Shown here one piece after another: positions 12,721 to 25,500 of a stretch of 64,000 nt of DNA. Below the pieces are notes generated by a model. It was not told where the DNA came from. It saw only the letters and a program-made list of their open reading frames with translations, and ran no database searches. Within the stretch, counting starts at the first letter, position 1; each line of letters begins with the position of its first letter. Source of the stretch: Todiramphus chloris collaris (lineage: Eukaryota > Chordata > Aves > Coraciiformes > Alcedinidae); NCBI GenBank assembly GCA_025345505.1, contig JANVCC010000261.1:5795460-5859459 (forward strand). The letters run 5' to 3'. Both the position numbers and the translations under genes were made by a program.

Positions 12721-15700
12721 TCATAGTTGGGTACATGTGAGAGTGACCCTGGTTACCCTCAGAGTGGGCACAAGGCCTCCTCAGAAGAGGTACACCCTTG
12801 GATTGGAAAATTGCTAGACAGGCCAAAGAACAGTTGATCCAAAGGCTGACTGACTCAGGGCTCAGGATCCATCTCGAGAGTTGAGGCACTGAAGGCATCT
12901 GCCAGCACACACAAGGGAAGCTGCAAGAACTCGTGTTTCTGCTGCTTTTTGCTTCTCCCATTTCACATGCAGGCTGAACCCTTGCCAACAGGGATACAAC
13001 ACCAGTCTGCAGCAAGGAGCCAAGTCTCTCCTAGCCCCCTCAGGGGAGCATTTGGTAGGGGAGAGCATGCAGTCCCTGTTTGCTCCACATGAAGGATGAG
13101 CAGCTGGAAGGCTCTTCTGCTGGGGAACTGCTCCACTCTCCCCAGCATCAGCTCCCAGCCAGCCAAGGGCACCAGGCAAGAGACAACGTGCATCTCCCTG
13201 AGTTTCAGGACATCTCTGTCAGTGCAGTGAGAGGTGTGTGCCAGTGCCTGGGATGAGCTTCAGCACCTATGTTCTTGCTCTCTTGGCAGCACAAGGCACA
13301 GCAGCAGCACAGCACAAAAGCACCTTGCTCCTTCCCTGCAGCTCCAAGGCATTCCCCCTGGGCAATACCACCACAGTCCCTTTGCTCTGAATGGGTTAAG
13401 GGTACCCCTGAGGCTAAGGGATTAGTAGGACTAGCTACTGCCCTCTTCTTTGGGCAGGACACACTGAACTGGGTGTAGTGGAGCCTGTGTTGAGCTCTTC
13501 ACTTTCCTGACAATTAGCCTGGAAACCATCCTGTGCTGATGATCTGCTCCCCTTATTAACTCACTGCAAGAAAAAGCTGAGGGGAGAGGGAGAAAAGAGC
13601 AAACTACCATTTCTCTGCCCCACAGGAACTCTGGGACTTTTCCCCAGGGAAAGCCAAGCTGAGCTTGACCCCTGGCAGGCAGGAGGGAAACACAGCCATG
13701 CCAAGTTGATCCACCCATATTTTATAAAAATACCACACAGAGAGGTTTGCTTGTGTACCATCTCATCAGCAAACACTCTTGTTTTGGTGATGTTTGACTC
13801 TGCTTTTGGGAGTCTCAGATGTTACTTGGAGGTGGCAACACCTCAGATTTCTCTCTAGGCTCAGCAAAAGCACAAGCAAAGGTCCTTCATGCACTTACAA
13901 GGGCTGAGAGAGGAAAACAATGCGTTGCTCAGGGCTTGGGAGAGCCCACCTCCTCCCAGGGGCTGTCTGCCAGCAGGGATGGGGCCTGCCAGCCTCTCAC
14001 CACAAGTCATGGCACACAGCTGGAGTCCCCGTGGGACCCTCTCCTGGGAGACAGAGGCAGCACAGGACACATCCTGACTTCACTTCTTGGTGGAGACCTC
14101 ACAGCTGACCAGCAGGTCTGCAGGACTCTGCCTTCCCACCACAATCACTGCAAAAACCTACTGGTGGGGAAAAAAAGCCATGAAGGCCACCAAGCACAAC
14201 AGGACCCCCAGTGCTGACCCCCTCCAGAAACACACTGCCCCAGCACCACTGAAGGTACCAGCCCCTGCAGCCACCCATCCACTTGTCCCCTCTGCTCAGA
14301 AGCATTGCCAGTCTCATGGGCACGTCCCCCACCCTGCTTGCTAAGGTGATGTCCTCTCCCCTCCCAACACTTACTATCTTGCTTTTATCTGTGGCTCTCA
14401 ACACCAAGATGGCCATGACTGCTGCTTCCAGCTCCCTCAGTGGGAACCTGAGGCTTTCCATAGTCTGCTGCTGAGCTAACATCTCCCCTGGAGGAAGGGG
14501 AGAAGTTGGAGAAAAGGGATAAAATGGAGAAGGAGAACTGGAGTTTCATACTAAACCAGACAACTTGCAAAACTATGTGAATGTGACACTGAAGGCATGA
14601 CTGCAAAAGGCCACATAATACTGAAGTTGGGCCCCTCACTTTTAAAGAAATAAATAAATAATGCATTAACTTGCAAAGTGGCAATACAAAACACTGTCTG
14701 ACATGACCGCTGTTCATGGATTACTTTGTTACACATAATTGATGTCAGGAGGATAATCTCTTGGGCATCTCTGCTAAAATTCCTTCTCTCACCCTCCCTC
14801 CTGATGCCTTTTATACTCGCCTTGTTCTTGGCAATAGTAGCACAGCATCCATACAAGGTGCAAAAGCAAGCAACCCGCCAGCTTTAGATACCAGAGTTTA
14901 CTAAGAAACATCTGTGGGGTTTTTAGCAAGTTGCACAGTGCTACGTGCTTAATTTGAATATGCTGGATTCAACCTTGCTTTGGTTAAGGAGGTGTTTAAT
15001 TAAAAGGACAAAGTGTTAGCAATTCAGTAAATACCACATTAATTTCAAAGAGCATAATTACTAAACATGCATTAATAAAAGAATTGTGAATTATACTCAT
15101 AGCTGTTATTTAAAAAACAAAATTGCTTAGCCCTTCAGAATGATTATACAGGGGGTCCCCTTTGCCTTGCTACAGACACATTTCAGGTACTTCACAGTGG
15201 CTTCCCCGTTTGTCACCAGCACTCACCCCACAGCATCTGGGGTAGGGCAGCCTCTCTGCTCCAGCTGCCCCTCAAGCCTTTGCCACAAACGCTGCCACGA
15301 TTCCTGCAAGACCCTTCCCAGCACATCAAACACGCTCCCCGTGCTCCCAGTAGTGTTGTGAGCAGGGGCAATGATTGCTGGTGAGGGGACGGTGGTGAAG
15401 GTGTTAACAGCAGCAGGATAACGAGAGCGAGGTAGTTATGTATGGGTTTCTGAATGCTGCTCTTCTGGAAAGAGTCTGACATAGTGATGCCTCTTTCCAC
15501 AGGGCATTTACATCACCCTATGTCATACTAGGAGTGTGCAATATAAATACTGCTTGGTTCAATAGGTTAGCTCTTCAGTTCTCCAGAATTTAAATAATTC
15601 TCTAGTAATCCCATCTGTTATTCAGAGTAATTTCTGTTGAATCCCATTGATTTCGCCCCTATTATCTTCTCCAAGTTCCAGTGCTCATGGTGAGTCAGCA

Positions 15701-16287
15701 TGGTCCAAAAGGCTGAGTGTGAAGAGCCAGAAATGAGACATTTTTCCAGGAAGAAAAGTACATAAGCAGGATGTCCTTTCCAGATGCTGAGTTAGGGAAT
15801 TTCATTTTGCTTAGCTAAATTCCCCTTGCAGTTTTTGGTAGGTGCAAAATTTTTCTTTATGTTCTGTCATAAACACCTCTTCTGTTGTGCACTGCTGAAT
15901 ACTTACCTCCAGCTCCAGGGTGCATTTCAGTGGTAAAGAAACAGAAACACAAGTGGCTCTGCTTATGTTTGCAAAGGCTTTGGAGTCCTTCTAGGAAGGT
16001 GGCACTGCATAAAATGGAAGCTATATTTGAGCATTATGAGCACCATCACTTGCAGGGGAAGCTCTGAACTCTCCTTGTAGTCTATCAAATTAATGTAATG
16101 ATGAACGCTAAAGATTTTTATAAATCAGCTTAAGGATGGAATTTTTTTTTTTCCTCCATATCATATAGAATTGAATAAACTCAAATGCAGAGATAGTCCA
16201 TAAAGCCCCATCTTAGTCTCTAAGATCTCTCTCCAGGATTTTTGTTACCCTTGTTCTTTTTCTTTAAGTAATACAAAGCAGTAGTAG
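12721..16287. other. Intergenic; AT-rich block near 14930-15130
   Basis: The part 12800-14500 is moderately GC-rich with overlapping short ORFs on both strands and no domain. The part at about 14930-15130 is AT-rich with GTGTTTAATTAAAAGGACAA and other homeodomain/SOX-like words. Nothing else is recognised. Confidence 0.55.
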
Positions 16288-16603
16288 GTTTCCAGTACCT
16301 ACGGGGAAGTCATCAAGAAGATGGAGCTGGTCTTTATAAGAGTACACAGTGAAAAGACAAGACAACTGGCACAAGATGAAAGTCTGACATCTTCACAATG
16401 ATATAAAGAGAAAACTTTCTTCAGGAGCACAATGAAACAGGTCCATAGGCCACCCAGGGAGGTTGTGCAGTCACCATCTTTAGAGCTTTCCAAGACTTGA
16501 CCAACAAGATGCCCAAGCACATGATCAGAAGTTGTGGATGAGCCTAGTTGGAGGAGAAATTTGGAACAGATCCCTTCTGACCCAAATTAGCCTGTGATCC
16601 TAT
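16288..16603 (+). mobile_element. CR1 LINE, 3' portion, plus strand, diverged
   Basis: The order of CR1 landmarks is kept: CCAGTACCTACGGGGAAG, AGAAGATGGAGCTGGTCTTT, a segment like the ACAGGACAAGG...GGCACAA block, GGCCACCCAGGGAGGTTGTG, and a tail CAGATCCCTTCTGACCC...TGTGATCCTAT. It is 5'-truncated and has many substitutions and small indels. A 73-residue ORF on the opposite strand is incidental. Confidence 0.85.
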
Positions 16604-17859
16604 AGAAAGCTTCTTCTCTGCAGAAGCAATAATTATTGCTGCAGTTGCATTATAGCCAAGCAGATTCCCACATCATATTTACAAAAAAATGTTTTTCCAA
16701 TATAAGGAAGCTTTCAGAATAGTTTTCTTTCTAAAACCCCTTTTTCTGACATCCAAACTGCCTAAAAAAGTAGTGTTCCTATGATATAAAATGGAAGTTG
16801 TTTGTAAATTGATTTGTATAGAGAGAGGGGGGATAGTTCAGAGAAAAGTCAGGCATTGGATGCTCAGCATGTACTAACTGGGTGGTTAGTTGGAAGAAAC
16901 TGCTTCCCCCAGGTACAGGGATAAGGCAGCACAGAAATGACTTGAAATATGGATGTGACCCAATACCTCCCTTTTAATTCAATCTTTTTCCAGCCCATCG
17001 CTGGAATTTACACAACGTTTTATTGACTATGGTATCAGAAGCTATCAATTTGCTGCAGCCTCATAAAAAATAAAATAGTGATACAGAAGAGAAACTGCTG
17101 TGTCAGACACACTTCAGCTATTCCCAGCTTTCCTCGACCCCTTCATCTACCCTCTCATCATAAACATCACTATTTTGTTTGCCTCTTGCTTCTCTTAACC
17201 ATTAAAACATAGATACAAAAACCATATCCCAGAAGCTGTTAACACAAGACCCAGAAATGTGTCAAATACTCGCTGTCTGAAATATTTGTTGGCTCCAGCT
17301 AGCACGAGGGAACAAACCAGCAAGCAAACAGCATAAGACCAGGTGTGTTTGGGGGAAGGGGAGAGATAAAAGCAGAGCTATGTAACTAAAATGGAGCAAG
17401 TGTTGTCTCCTACCATGATTGCTGTAGTAATTACCCTTTTTAACGCATATTAGTGCAAACAGCTGTGCAAAATTCATATAAATGGTGGAACACAAGTAAT
17501 ACCCTTTAATTAAAAAAATTACAAGGCTTTTCTTTTTGAAGGAGTTAAACATATTTTGTTCATCATGCTTGATCCAGTATGACATGAATACCTCCCAAGG
17601 AACAGTAACAGGGGTGCACTGTAACCATTTACCTCTTGGTTTAATTCCACAGGTATTAAAAATACCTTGGTTTGCTAAATTCAGTAGCATGTTTTGGAAC
17701 AATACCTTCATTTTGGCCCTGAAAAAATCATAGACCTTCTGAAATACCAATGTTGTTTACCATACTTTATGCATGACTGCACACCAAAGACATAGCATTT
17801 AACAAAAAAATAAAATAGCTTCAGCTTTGGAGAGTTATAATGCTTCTGTTGTGACCATG
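16604..17859. other. Intergenic, no gene seen
   Basis: Unique sequence between the CR1 and the solo LTR. The 162-residue minus ORF at 17262-17750 has no recognisable domain. Confidence 0.6.
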
Positions 17860-18347
17860 TGTCAGGGTTTCACTTCTGCCAGCAGCTAAGCACCCTACAG
17901 CCACTGTACCCAACACTTCCCCACACCCTTAAACCCCCTCCTGGAGGATGGGAAGAAGCATGGGGAGGAAGAAAAGAAAGGTGAGAGCTCAAGGAGTGAG
18001 GTAAAGACAGTTTAATAAGACAACACAAAGAGAAAAGAAAACAACAATACTGATGATAGCACTAATGAACCGAGAAACAAAGAGAAACAGAAACCAGGAA
18101 GACTCTACCTATGTCCAGGATGCTGCTTTCTCTGCTCCAGCCACACCTGTGTCCAGGATGCTGCTTTCTCTGCTCCAACCACACACCAAAGCAAGTTGAA
18201 AAGAGGAGCCCTCACTTCAGACCATGACATCAGTATGGTATTGAGCGTCCCATCAGCTGGTGGGGTTGTTTGTCTCAGCTGTGGCCCCTCCCAGCTGCTT
18301 GGGCCAGCAGCTGCTGGTGATAATGAACCCGAACCCAACCCGGGACA
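17860..18347 (-). mobile_element. Solo LTR of an avian endogenous retrovirus (ERVL-like), minus strand
   Basis: The element is 488 bases, begins TGTCAGGGTTTCAC and ends CCCGGGACA (TG...CA ends). It is flanked by a 5-base target-site duplication, CCATG at 17855-17859 and CCGTG at 18348-18352, with one mismatch. The orientation comes from the minus-strand ATTAAACTGTCTTTACCTCA block, which resembles the polyadenylation region of common avian ERVL-type LTRs. No internal retroviral genes are present, so it is a recombined solo LTR. A 38-base period repeat sits inside it (18112-18184). The family name is uncertain. Confidence 0.85.
18112..18184. repeat. Tandem duplication inside the solo LTR
   Basis: Two copies, at 18112 and 18150, share TGTCCAGGATGCTGCTTTCT plus CTGCTCCA and CCACAC. 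The period is 38 bases and one base differs (GCC/ACC). Such duplications are common in LTR U3 regions. Confidence 0.85.
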
Positions 18348-20154
18348 CCGTGCAAAGTGGCTCCAGAAAAATAGATTTAGTAGCAGGAACTGCAGGTATT
18401 TGGATAAAACTTACAACCCAGGGTGACTTGAAGGAATCACGTGAGGTTCCATGAGGAGCCACAACATAGTGTTTTCCACAGAGAGACAAAAATGTTTAAG
18501 ATAAAGCATAAGAAAAAGAGCCTTAACCTATATTTTAGGATCTGTGCCTAAGAACAACTCGAGGAGAAGCCTTGGAGCCTCTGTTAACCTCATGCCTCAG
18601 ACACTGGGGTCTGCAAACTTCCCTGGGAAGTTTTGAGTCCTTCAGTACGTGCATTTGCTGATGAGAATTGTTCCCTTAAGTGTATGCCCAAAGAGATAAA
18701 CTTTATGCTGTATACCAACTTTATGATGTGATAAAAGTTTGTGTTTGAGGTACCTTACTGATTATCTATTAGGTGGAAGAAAAAGAATAAAACAACCAAT
18801 TAAACAGTAGCTCTCCTATCTGTACCTTAGCTTACCTGGTAATTGAAAAATGGCCCCCAATTTTCCCTCCCCCACCCATTTCCATGCAGCATTTCAAGAA
18901 CTCTGTCCAAGAATATCACTATATGAAAAAAAAAACATCATCTCAAAATTATTAAAATCTCTGTGGGAATTCATGATTAATTTTAAGGCCTGGCAGATTA
19001 AAATACATTATTATGTACACTCTAGTGCATCCTTTCAGATATTTTCAGAATCTGATTTTGCTCTCTTGATACACACCAATGATTCTACATGTATCTAGTA
19101 GATTGCAAGGAATAGATTAGCATTAAAGAGGCAGTATTGTGTTGTTAGGTTGTTATGTGTAACTTGTGCTCATACATTAAGAAAAATGTAGCTGGCATTC
19201 CCTTGGACATGACCAGACCCCTTAAAAAAAGGAGAGAATTATTAATAGTTGGTTGTAATGCATTTGTAGAGCACTTCTGAAATTTTGACCTTTAGTACAT
19301 TAACTGTCTGTTTTTATCCAGCTCCCAGGCAGAGTAAGATCTACAGTAGCCTGCTTAGGAAACGGAAATAATGGGCTTATTAGTAGGACTTGTTAAACCT
19401 TCAGTTCCTGAACATTCTACTTTTAGCTCTGGACCTAGCTTTGCAATGAATCTACCACTCCAAACAGCAAAATCAACAGCATTCCAAGTCAAGAAGCCAG
19501 AAAAAAAAAGTGGTTTTTTTTCTTTGGAACAGACTAACCAAATTGTTCATTACAGCAAAGTCATTCATTCACAGCTTAGCTTTATAAACATTAAGGGTCC
19601 ATCTTCAGCCCAAGCAGCTGTTGTGTTTCTTGACTAGAAACCTGAGGACCCATCTAGCATCACTTTTCCATCATTCAGAAACATCTTTGTTCTCTGTCCT
19701 GACAAGGTAAGTAAATAGAGCTCCTTAATCCTTTTTTTTAAATTAAGACATGTTTTTTCATGTACTTCTAATGTCATTATCTTCAACACTCTTACGTGTT
19801 CCACCTACAGTTTGATAGGTGTCTGAGCTGTGGGCACATAAACAGGTCAAAGGACTTTGACAGCATCATGGCTGAGATAATCAAACCCCTCTGCCACTGC
19901 AAAATCTCCTGTTTATATGCTCAGAGACCACCCATGTGCAAGACCAGACTGGAGATCATACCCAGTTATCATGACCACATATCATGGTTCTCATCTTTTT
20001 CACTGCCTTGGTTATGAAGATCCCCTCTCTCTTTCAAGTATTTTCCCCCCAGATACTGCAGAGAGCTTTACCAAAATCCCACTGTTTGTTTGTGTCCATT
20101 GTGCCAGCAATCAGACCCTCCTGCAGCAAAAATCTCTCCAGGTCATTGTTTAAC
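18348..20154. other. Intergenic, no gene seen
   Basis: AT-rich unique DNA. From about 19820 it may already be very decayed LINE sequence joined to the ancient CR1 that follows. Confidence 0.55.
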
Positions 20155-21260
20155 ATGGCCCCAAAAGTCACATCAACCGCAAACTTTATCGTAATGATTT
20201 TATGTTTTCTTCCATGTCACTGATAATGTTAAATGATAGAGAGCCAAGATTCAATCCCTGCAGAACCCTTCTAACGACAAACACCTTCAGTGGTGATTGT
20301 CACTTATAATTACATTTTGAGACATATCTTTTAACTGATTTTAATGCATTTAACGTGTGTCACATTGGTTTTGTATTACTGAAGTAAGTTAATCAAAATA
20401 CTTTGAAGCACCAGGTCAAATACTTTACAAAAATTGAAGTATATTACATCAATATAATTATCAACTAAATTAATAATCTCATTAAAAATGTTGGGAAGTT
20501 AGTTTTACAAGAACCGTTTTCTATAAAACCATGTTAATTGTCATTAATTACACTACATTATCTATTAATCAAATCCTCTGTGAAATGATCCCATTTCAAA
20601 ACTCTGGACTGACATCAGCCTGAGATGCCTGGAGAGAATGGGGTCACAGTGCTGACTCTTATAAACACTGGCACCACGCTGCCTTTCTGTTCCTCCTCTG
20701 CAACATCTGGATTGTTTCAAAAAGTACTGGAAATCAGTGTTAACAATCTCAAGACGTCCTTGGCCAGCTCTAAATAAAACATCTGATGATTTTAAGCATC
20801 TGACTTTCACGATGGTTACCTTCCATCAGCCTTCCATACAGTTGGGAATGCTGGGAAATAGTGCAGTGGCAGTTTCATATCACATCAATATAGATCTCCC
20901 TTTTGACTCAAACGAAAAAGGGAGATTTCTTGAACGCTTCCACCTTTTTATATTAAAAATGTTTATTCTAACATTTCCATCTTCTTTAAAAACTCCTTTC
21001 AGTTCTCACCTTTTTATTTTTCTAAGTCTAAAAAGATTCTTCTTTTATTTATTTTTTTAAACCCCTTTATCTGTAAATTTCCTTTTCATGTCCACTAGCT
21101 TTATTATTCAGATTTCTGTATTTTTCTGCTTTTAATGTATGTTCATTGATATTAGCATCTCATGTTTTCAACTTTTTGGTTTGGTATTTATGGGGTTTTA
21201 CATTTACATATTTCCTTAGCTCATACAGCCTTTCTTCTGGACTTATGTGAATTTGGTGAG
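20155..21260 (-). mobile_element. Ancient CR1-type LINE, reverse transcriptase region, minus strand (dead)
   Basis: Read on the minus strand, degraded reverse-transcriptase motifs can be followed in order. Complement of 20411-20453 gives a motif-A relative (IDVIYFNFCKVFDLV, against YLDFxKAFD in intact elements, with the catalytic Asp lost). A GF-x-SCKTN-like segment lies near 20490-20525. Motif C is FAVD in place of FADD at 20170-20187. The DNA also resembles CR1 copies common in turtles and crocodiles. Stops and indels are plentiful. Weaker similarity may extend left to about 19820. Confidence 0.8.
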
Positions 21261-21923
21261 GTAACTATTTCTCAAACAGTTTACAGCTATCATTTATATT
21301 TTTCTGCTTATATCATATAGATCAGCTATTATAGGCTGTGTAAAATACACCTTTTCTAAGGCACCAGAGACAGGTTCAGGCTGTATTCTGTTTTCACATA
21401 ACACAGGCATTTTGCAATCCTGAGCAGTTATCAGATTTTATTTCAGACATAAATTTCTCTTCTTCTGTTAGATGAACCCCAGTATAACTTTCACCATGTT
21501 GGATGCAACTGGCATGGGTTAGGTTTGGGGTTATTTTTGGAAGTTATGAAATTGTCATCCATGCCTTTAAAAAATTCCAAGGACGTTTTAGTTCTGCCAG
21601 GCAGATACTTCCTGCACATGTCAATCAGAATTAAATCTGTTTCTTTAATAGTTTTTTTTTTTCCTCCTACATTTTATGTATAGAAAGATGTTTAAAGGAC
21701 TGGCCATCCTGTTCTCTTCTGTGATTTGGTAGCCCAGAGAAATTGTCACTTCATCTTATTCCTAAACTGCCATACCTTGGACCATATGTATTTGGGATCA
21801 TTTCCTTTAGAGCTGCCAATGACTCAGAAGCAGGTAGTGGTGTAGATGATGCAGAGTGCTTTTGTGCTTTTCTTTCTATTCCTCTGAGTGCTTTTCCTTC
21901 TATTCCTTTGCTCATCTTGTTCT

Positions 21924-21959
<36 letters not shown>

Positions 21960-24900
21960 ACATACCGGGCATGAAGGAAGTCCTTTCTATTTCTTAATAA
22001 CTACTAGATCAAATTAAAGAGTTATTTGGTAAGAGAACTGGGATTTATTTTTATTGATTCACAGAAATATTTTCTACATGGCTTTACCTATAGACTCAGG
22101 ACATTCCCAAACCACAGGGACTGTCCAGTGTGTGCTTTGGTCGCATTGCCCAAAGGCACAGTAGCAAAGTGCAAGAGAAAGGTTCAGGCAGTGATACAAG
22201 GTCAGTCTAAACATGGGAAAGAAAACAGAATAAAAGCAACAAACAGAAGAAATGTACGCAAGACAGAGCGAAAACTGAATGTAGTCAGTCATGAAACAGA
22301 AATGAAGATTTATAAGAGAATCACATGCTTACAACAATGCTTACAATCACTTTAATTTGTAGAAAAATCATCCTGACATTGCTGTATATTTTATTGCCCC
22401 TGAAATGTTGTGAAGATGTTTTAAATTCCTTTTTTTTTTTAATTAAAAAAACCCCAACAAACCTTCAGGAACTCAAACAGTTTGCAGTCTGGATTCTTTT
22501 CTCCACAATAAAAATGGCTGATTTTATTTCTTAATTTGTAGAAAACCCCAAATCAACATACAGAACCATCTGACTGCTGCATCTCCACAACTCCCCAGAC
22601 CACCTCTTCCTGCCAAACATGTGAGATCTCACCTTCTCCACCAACCTGTCCATGCCTGGGTGGCAGGTACCATTATTTTGTGATGCTGCTTTGCACCAAA
22701 ACTGAGCCTCAGTTTCATCTCTCAAGTGAGAAGAAGTTTAAATATACAGTGTCTGCAGTGACTCAATAGGTGCATTTAAGTGCTTAGCAGCTTAAATATG
22801 TCCACAAGGAGTTTCATCCTGGGTACTCATCTGTCAGTGACCCAAATGGACTAGAGAGGAGGGATTTGGGCATAGAGAGGTCAGGGTATGGAAGTTACAG
22901 TACTCGTGTCAGGAGGTGATCAGAAAGCTGATGCTGAGCACTTTCCTGCTCCTCGGTGAACTGATTCACTTTGAATGGTTCATTTATTTATGTGACCATC
23001 TAGGGGGAAAAAGTCTTTAATTGCAGGCTCCATAATGTGTTCTTCACATTAAATTCCAAAGTGCTGATTTCAGTTGATTCCGTTTAGAGGTCCATATGAG
23101 CTGGACTCATTCTTAAACTTTCTTGGGTTTGGTGGCATTATATTCTTTCTAACAACATGAATCACCTTTGGAAGGCAGATAAGTATTGTTAACCCCTTTG
23201 TACTGAGGAAAAAGAAGTTATAACACCAGAAAAAATAGAAGTAAATTTTCCCCAGTACTATTTATGTAGGGATAAAGTGTAACTATAGGAGTGAGAGGTG
23301 AATTCTGTGTTTTGGAGCAGAGATCACCTCCTTAAGCCCTAATGTTCATGGAGGAAGGTCCAGATTTTGGCAAAGGTACGAATATTTCCTTCTCTTTCCT
23401 GAGCCAAACTTGGATGCAGAATGCAAGACTTGTTTCTCAGACGTGATCTATGATTAGTTGCTTTGAAATTACTTCCATGAGAGATTGAATATCCAGGAAC
23501 TGTGCAGTGCTGTTTCCTCATCCCCTTTCCCATCCTTCAGCAAGCTTTCTGGCTCTCAAAGACATTATAGTTTCATGTCTTTCCACTGCTCTTGTAGCTG
23601 TTCTTACAATAATCAGGAAAAACTGTGCAAAAAGGCCATCCAAATACTTGCTGTCTTTTGCTGCAGCCAGAGATCAGTCTTCAGAGTGCAAAGAGACCTC
23701 CAAGAGGACTAAAAAGCAAAGATCAGTCTTGGAAGGTCAGCTTTTCCCAACGTTAGAGATTTGTTCTTCAGGGAACAGTCCTGCAAAGAATTGTTCTGAC
23801 ACAAGGGTGTTTAATAATGAGCAAACTTGCTCACATCTCCTTTCCAGCAACCAAAATGTTGTGTAGGATGTATGACCCATCTCCTAGGTCGTGAACTACA
23901 CTTAATGCTCTTTCAGAGATGCCAAACTTAAGGGTGACAGAGAAAAAACTGTAAGGTGATCTTGCCATGCAGCTCAAGATTTTAAAAGCATAATAACTGT
24001 ACTTTTTAGATAGTCAGAACTTAGTGAACCATTGAAAGTGACCCAGTTCATTGAGCAGAGCTGAACAGATGGAATTCCAGCCTTGCCATGCTTGGGTGAC
24101 TCTCTGAACAATACAAAATCTTCTTTCAAGGCCGTCTCCACCAAGTCTCCTGCCTCACATCCGTAACATTTGTGCATGGTCTAGTCACTTCTCAGTTTGT
24201 CTCACCACATTTTGGGGTAGAGTAAGTGACAGACTCTTAGCACTGGGCTATTGCTTGTGGTTTTTCAGCAGGTATTTTAAAACCTCTGCTGTTTTGTTCC
24301 AGACTTTAAAAAAAATAAATTGCTATACTATGGCCTTTGTTTGTTGGAAAATGTCTCATCAGACTCTAGCCCCTAAAATTCTATGGCTATATTTCCTTCT
24401 TTTCATTTGACTTGTCTACCGACAGCTGCTGACAAAACATTTTTGCTGCATTTTTGTGATTTACAGCAAGCCCCTTGCTCAGCAACTCTGAGGAACATGG
24501 TGGGCCTGTGACTGCTGGACAGAAACCACCAGCCCCACCTGTGAGCTGGCTGGTACAGCAGGGAGATGAGGTGGGAGATAAAGTAGTTATGGAGAAAATA
24601 AGAATACATATGGCCAGAAGCCTGCCATTATATTCTATGGGACAAGAGCAGAGAAAGGTGATGGATGGAAGGCTTTGGGTAAGGTACTGACGTGCTAAAT
24701 CAGAGCTGAGCATGGCAGAGACCTCCTCTTGGAGCTGCAGTATTCCAGGTTCTAAGAGCAAACTGTCCAGGGCTCTGATGCTCATGGACCGACAGCGAGA
24801 AGCAAGCTTGGTGAGGTGAGCTTCCAGCTAAGTGCAGGAACGTGTGCACAGAAATACTGTAGGGCTTTAACCTTCCCATGTGCCTGAATACCCTGGAAAA

Positions 24901-25224
24901 CTGTCTCTACTTCAGATTCATTTTGAAATGCCTGTAGCAAGCTCTCCACTTCTCTTGGTTAGGGAAGTTTTAGGGTCTCAGTGTTTGTTTCTTTTATAGT
25001 AAACTGGGAGTGTATTGTAGCCATTGTAGAGAAGCTTGGGAAGAGAAGGAGCTGTGCTAACACATCAAAGGATGACTAGAAAATAAAAAACTGTGTGCCA
25101 AAGCCATGAAACCTGGAACGTAACAGATCAGCTGTGGCACAGGTGGGGAAATTCTTATCCACAGTGTGAGGCTAAGGCACAATCTGAAATAGTGAGGTGA
25201 TTCAAACCCAAAAAAAGGAGCATG
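21261..25224. other. Intergenic, no gene seen
   Basis: Unique sequence with the A27 run. ORFs here (for example 22026-22355 plus, 24387-24785 minus) are not recognisable. Confidence 0.6.
21928..21954. repeat. Poly-A run (27 A)
   Basis: An uninterrupted A27 follows TTCTTTCT. No retrocopy or target-site duplication is obvious around it. Confidence 0.95.
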
Positions 25225-25500
25225 GTCTGAGCAGGTTCAGAGAAGGGCTGGCAGGCTAGTCAGGGGAAGGAAGATCCTTTTGTATGTGAGAGCAGAAGAC
25301 ATTCCTTTCTGTGACACAAAGGCTCTGAAGAGCTATTTTCCCTCTGGCTGTGTGCATCGACAAGGCAAGAAAAAAGGTAAACATGAGGATGGAGAAGAGT
25401 TGTTTAATCTGAAGGACAGTGTAGGTGGAAGCACAGAAGGCATGTGTTTATAGGCTGGTTAGGAGCATTCTTACACAACTAGAAGGTGTCTCCGACCCAC
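25225..25500 (+). mobile_element. Possible ancient CR1-type LINE fragment, plus strand
   Basis: GTTCAGAGAAGGGCTGGCAG followed by AGTCAGGGGAAGG, and then GAAGAGTTGTTTAATCTGAA GGACAGTGTAGG, resemble spaced blocks of old CR1 3' regions. The similarity between the blocks is poor, so this call is tentative. Confidence 0.42.

Noticed and set aside
12721-13160. Extension of the CR1 at 12401-12720 to the right
   Set aside because: Similarity to CR1 stops after the CTTTCTTGTGGGCTCCCTTC block; the following sequence matches nothing I recognise.
21928-21954. Poly-A run considered as the tail of a processed pseudogene
   Set aside because: The upstream sequence is not gene-like and no target-site duplication is evident.
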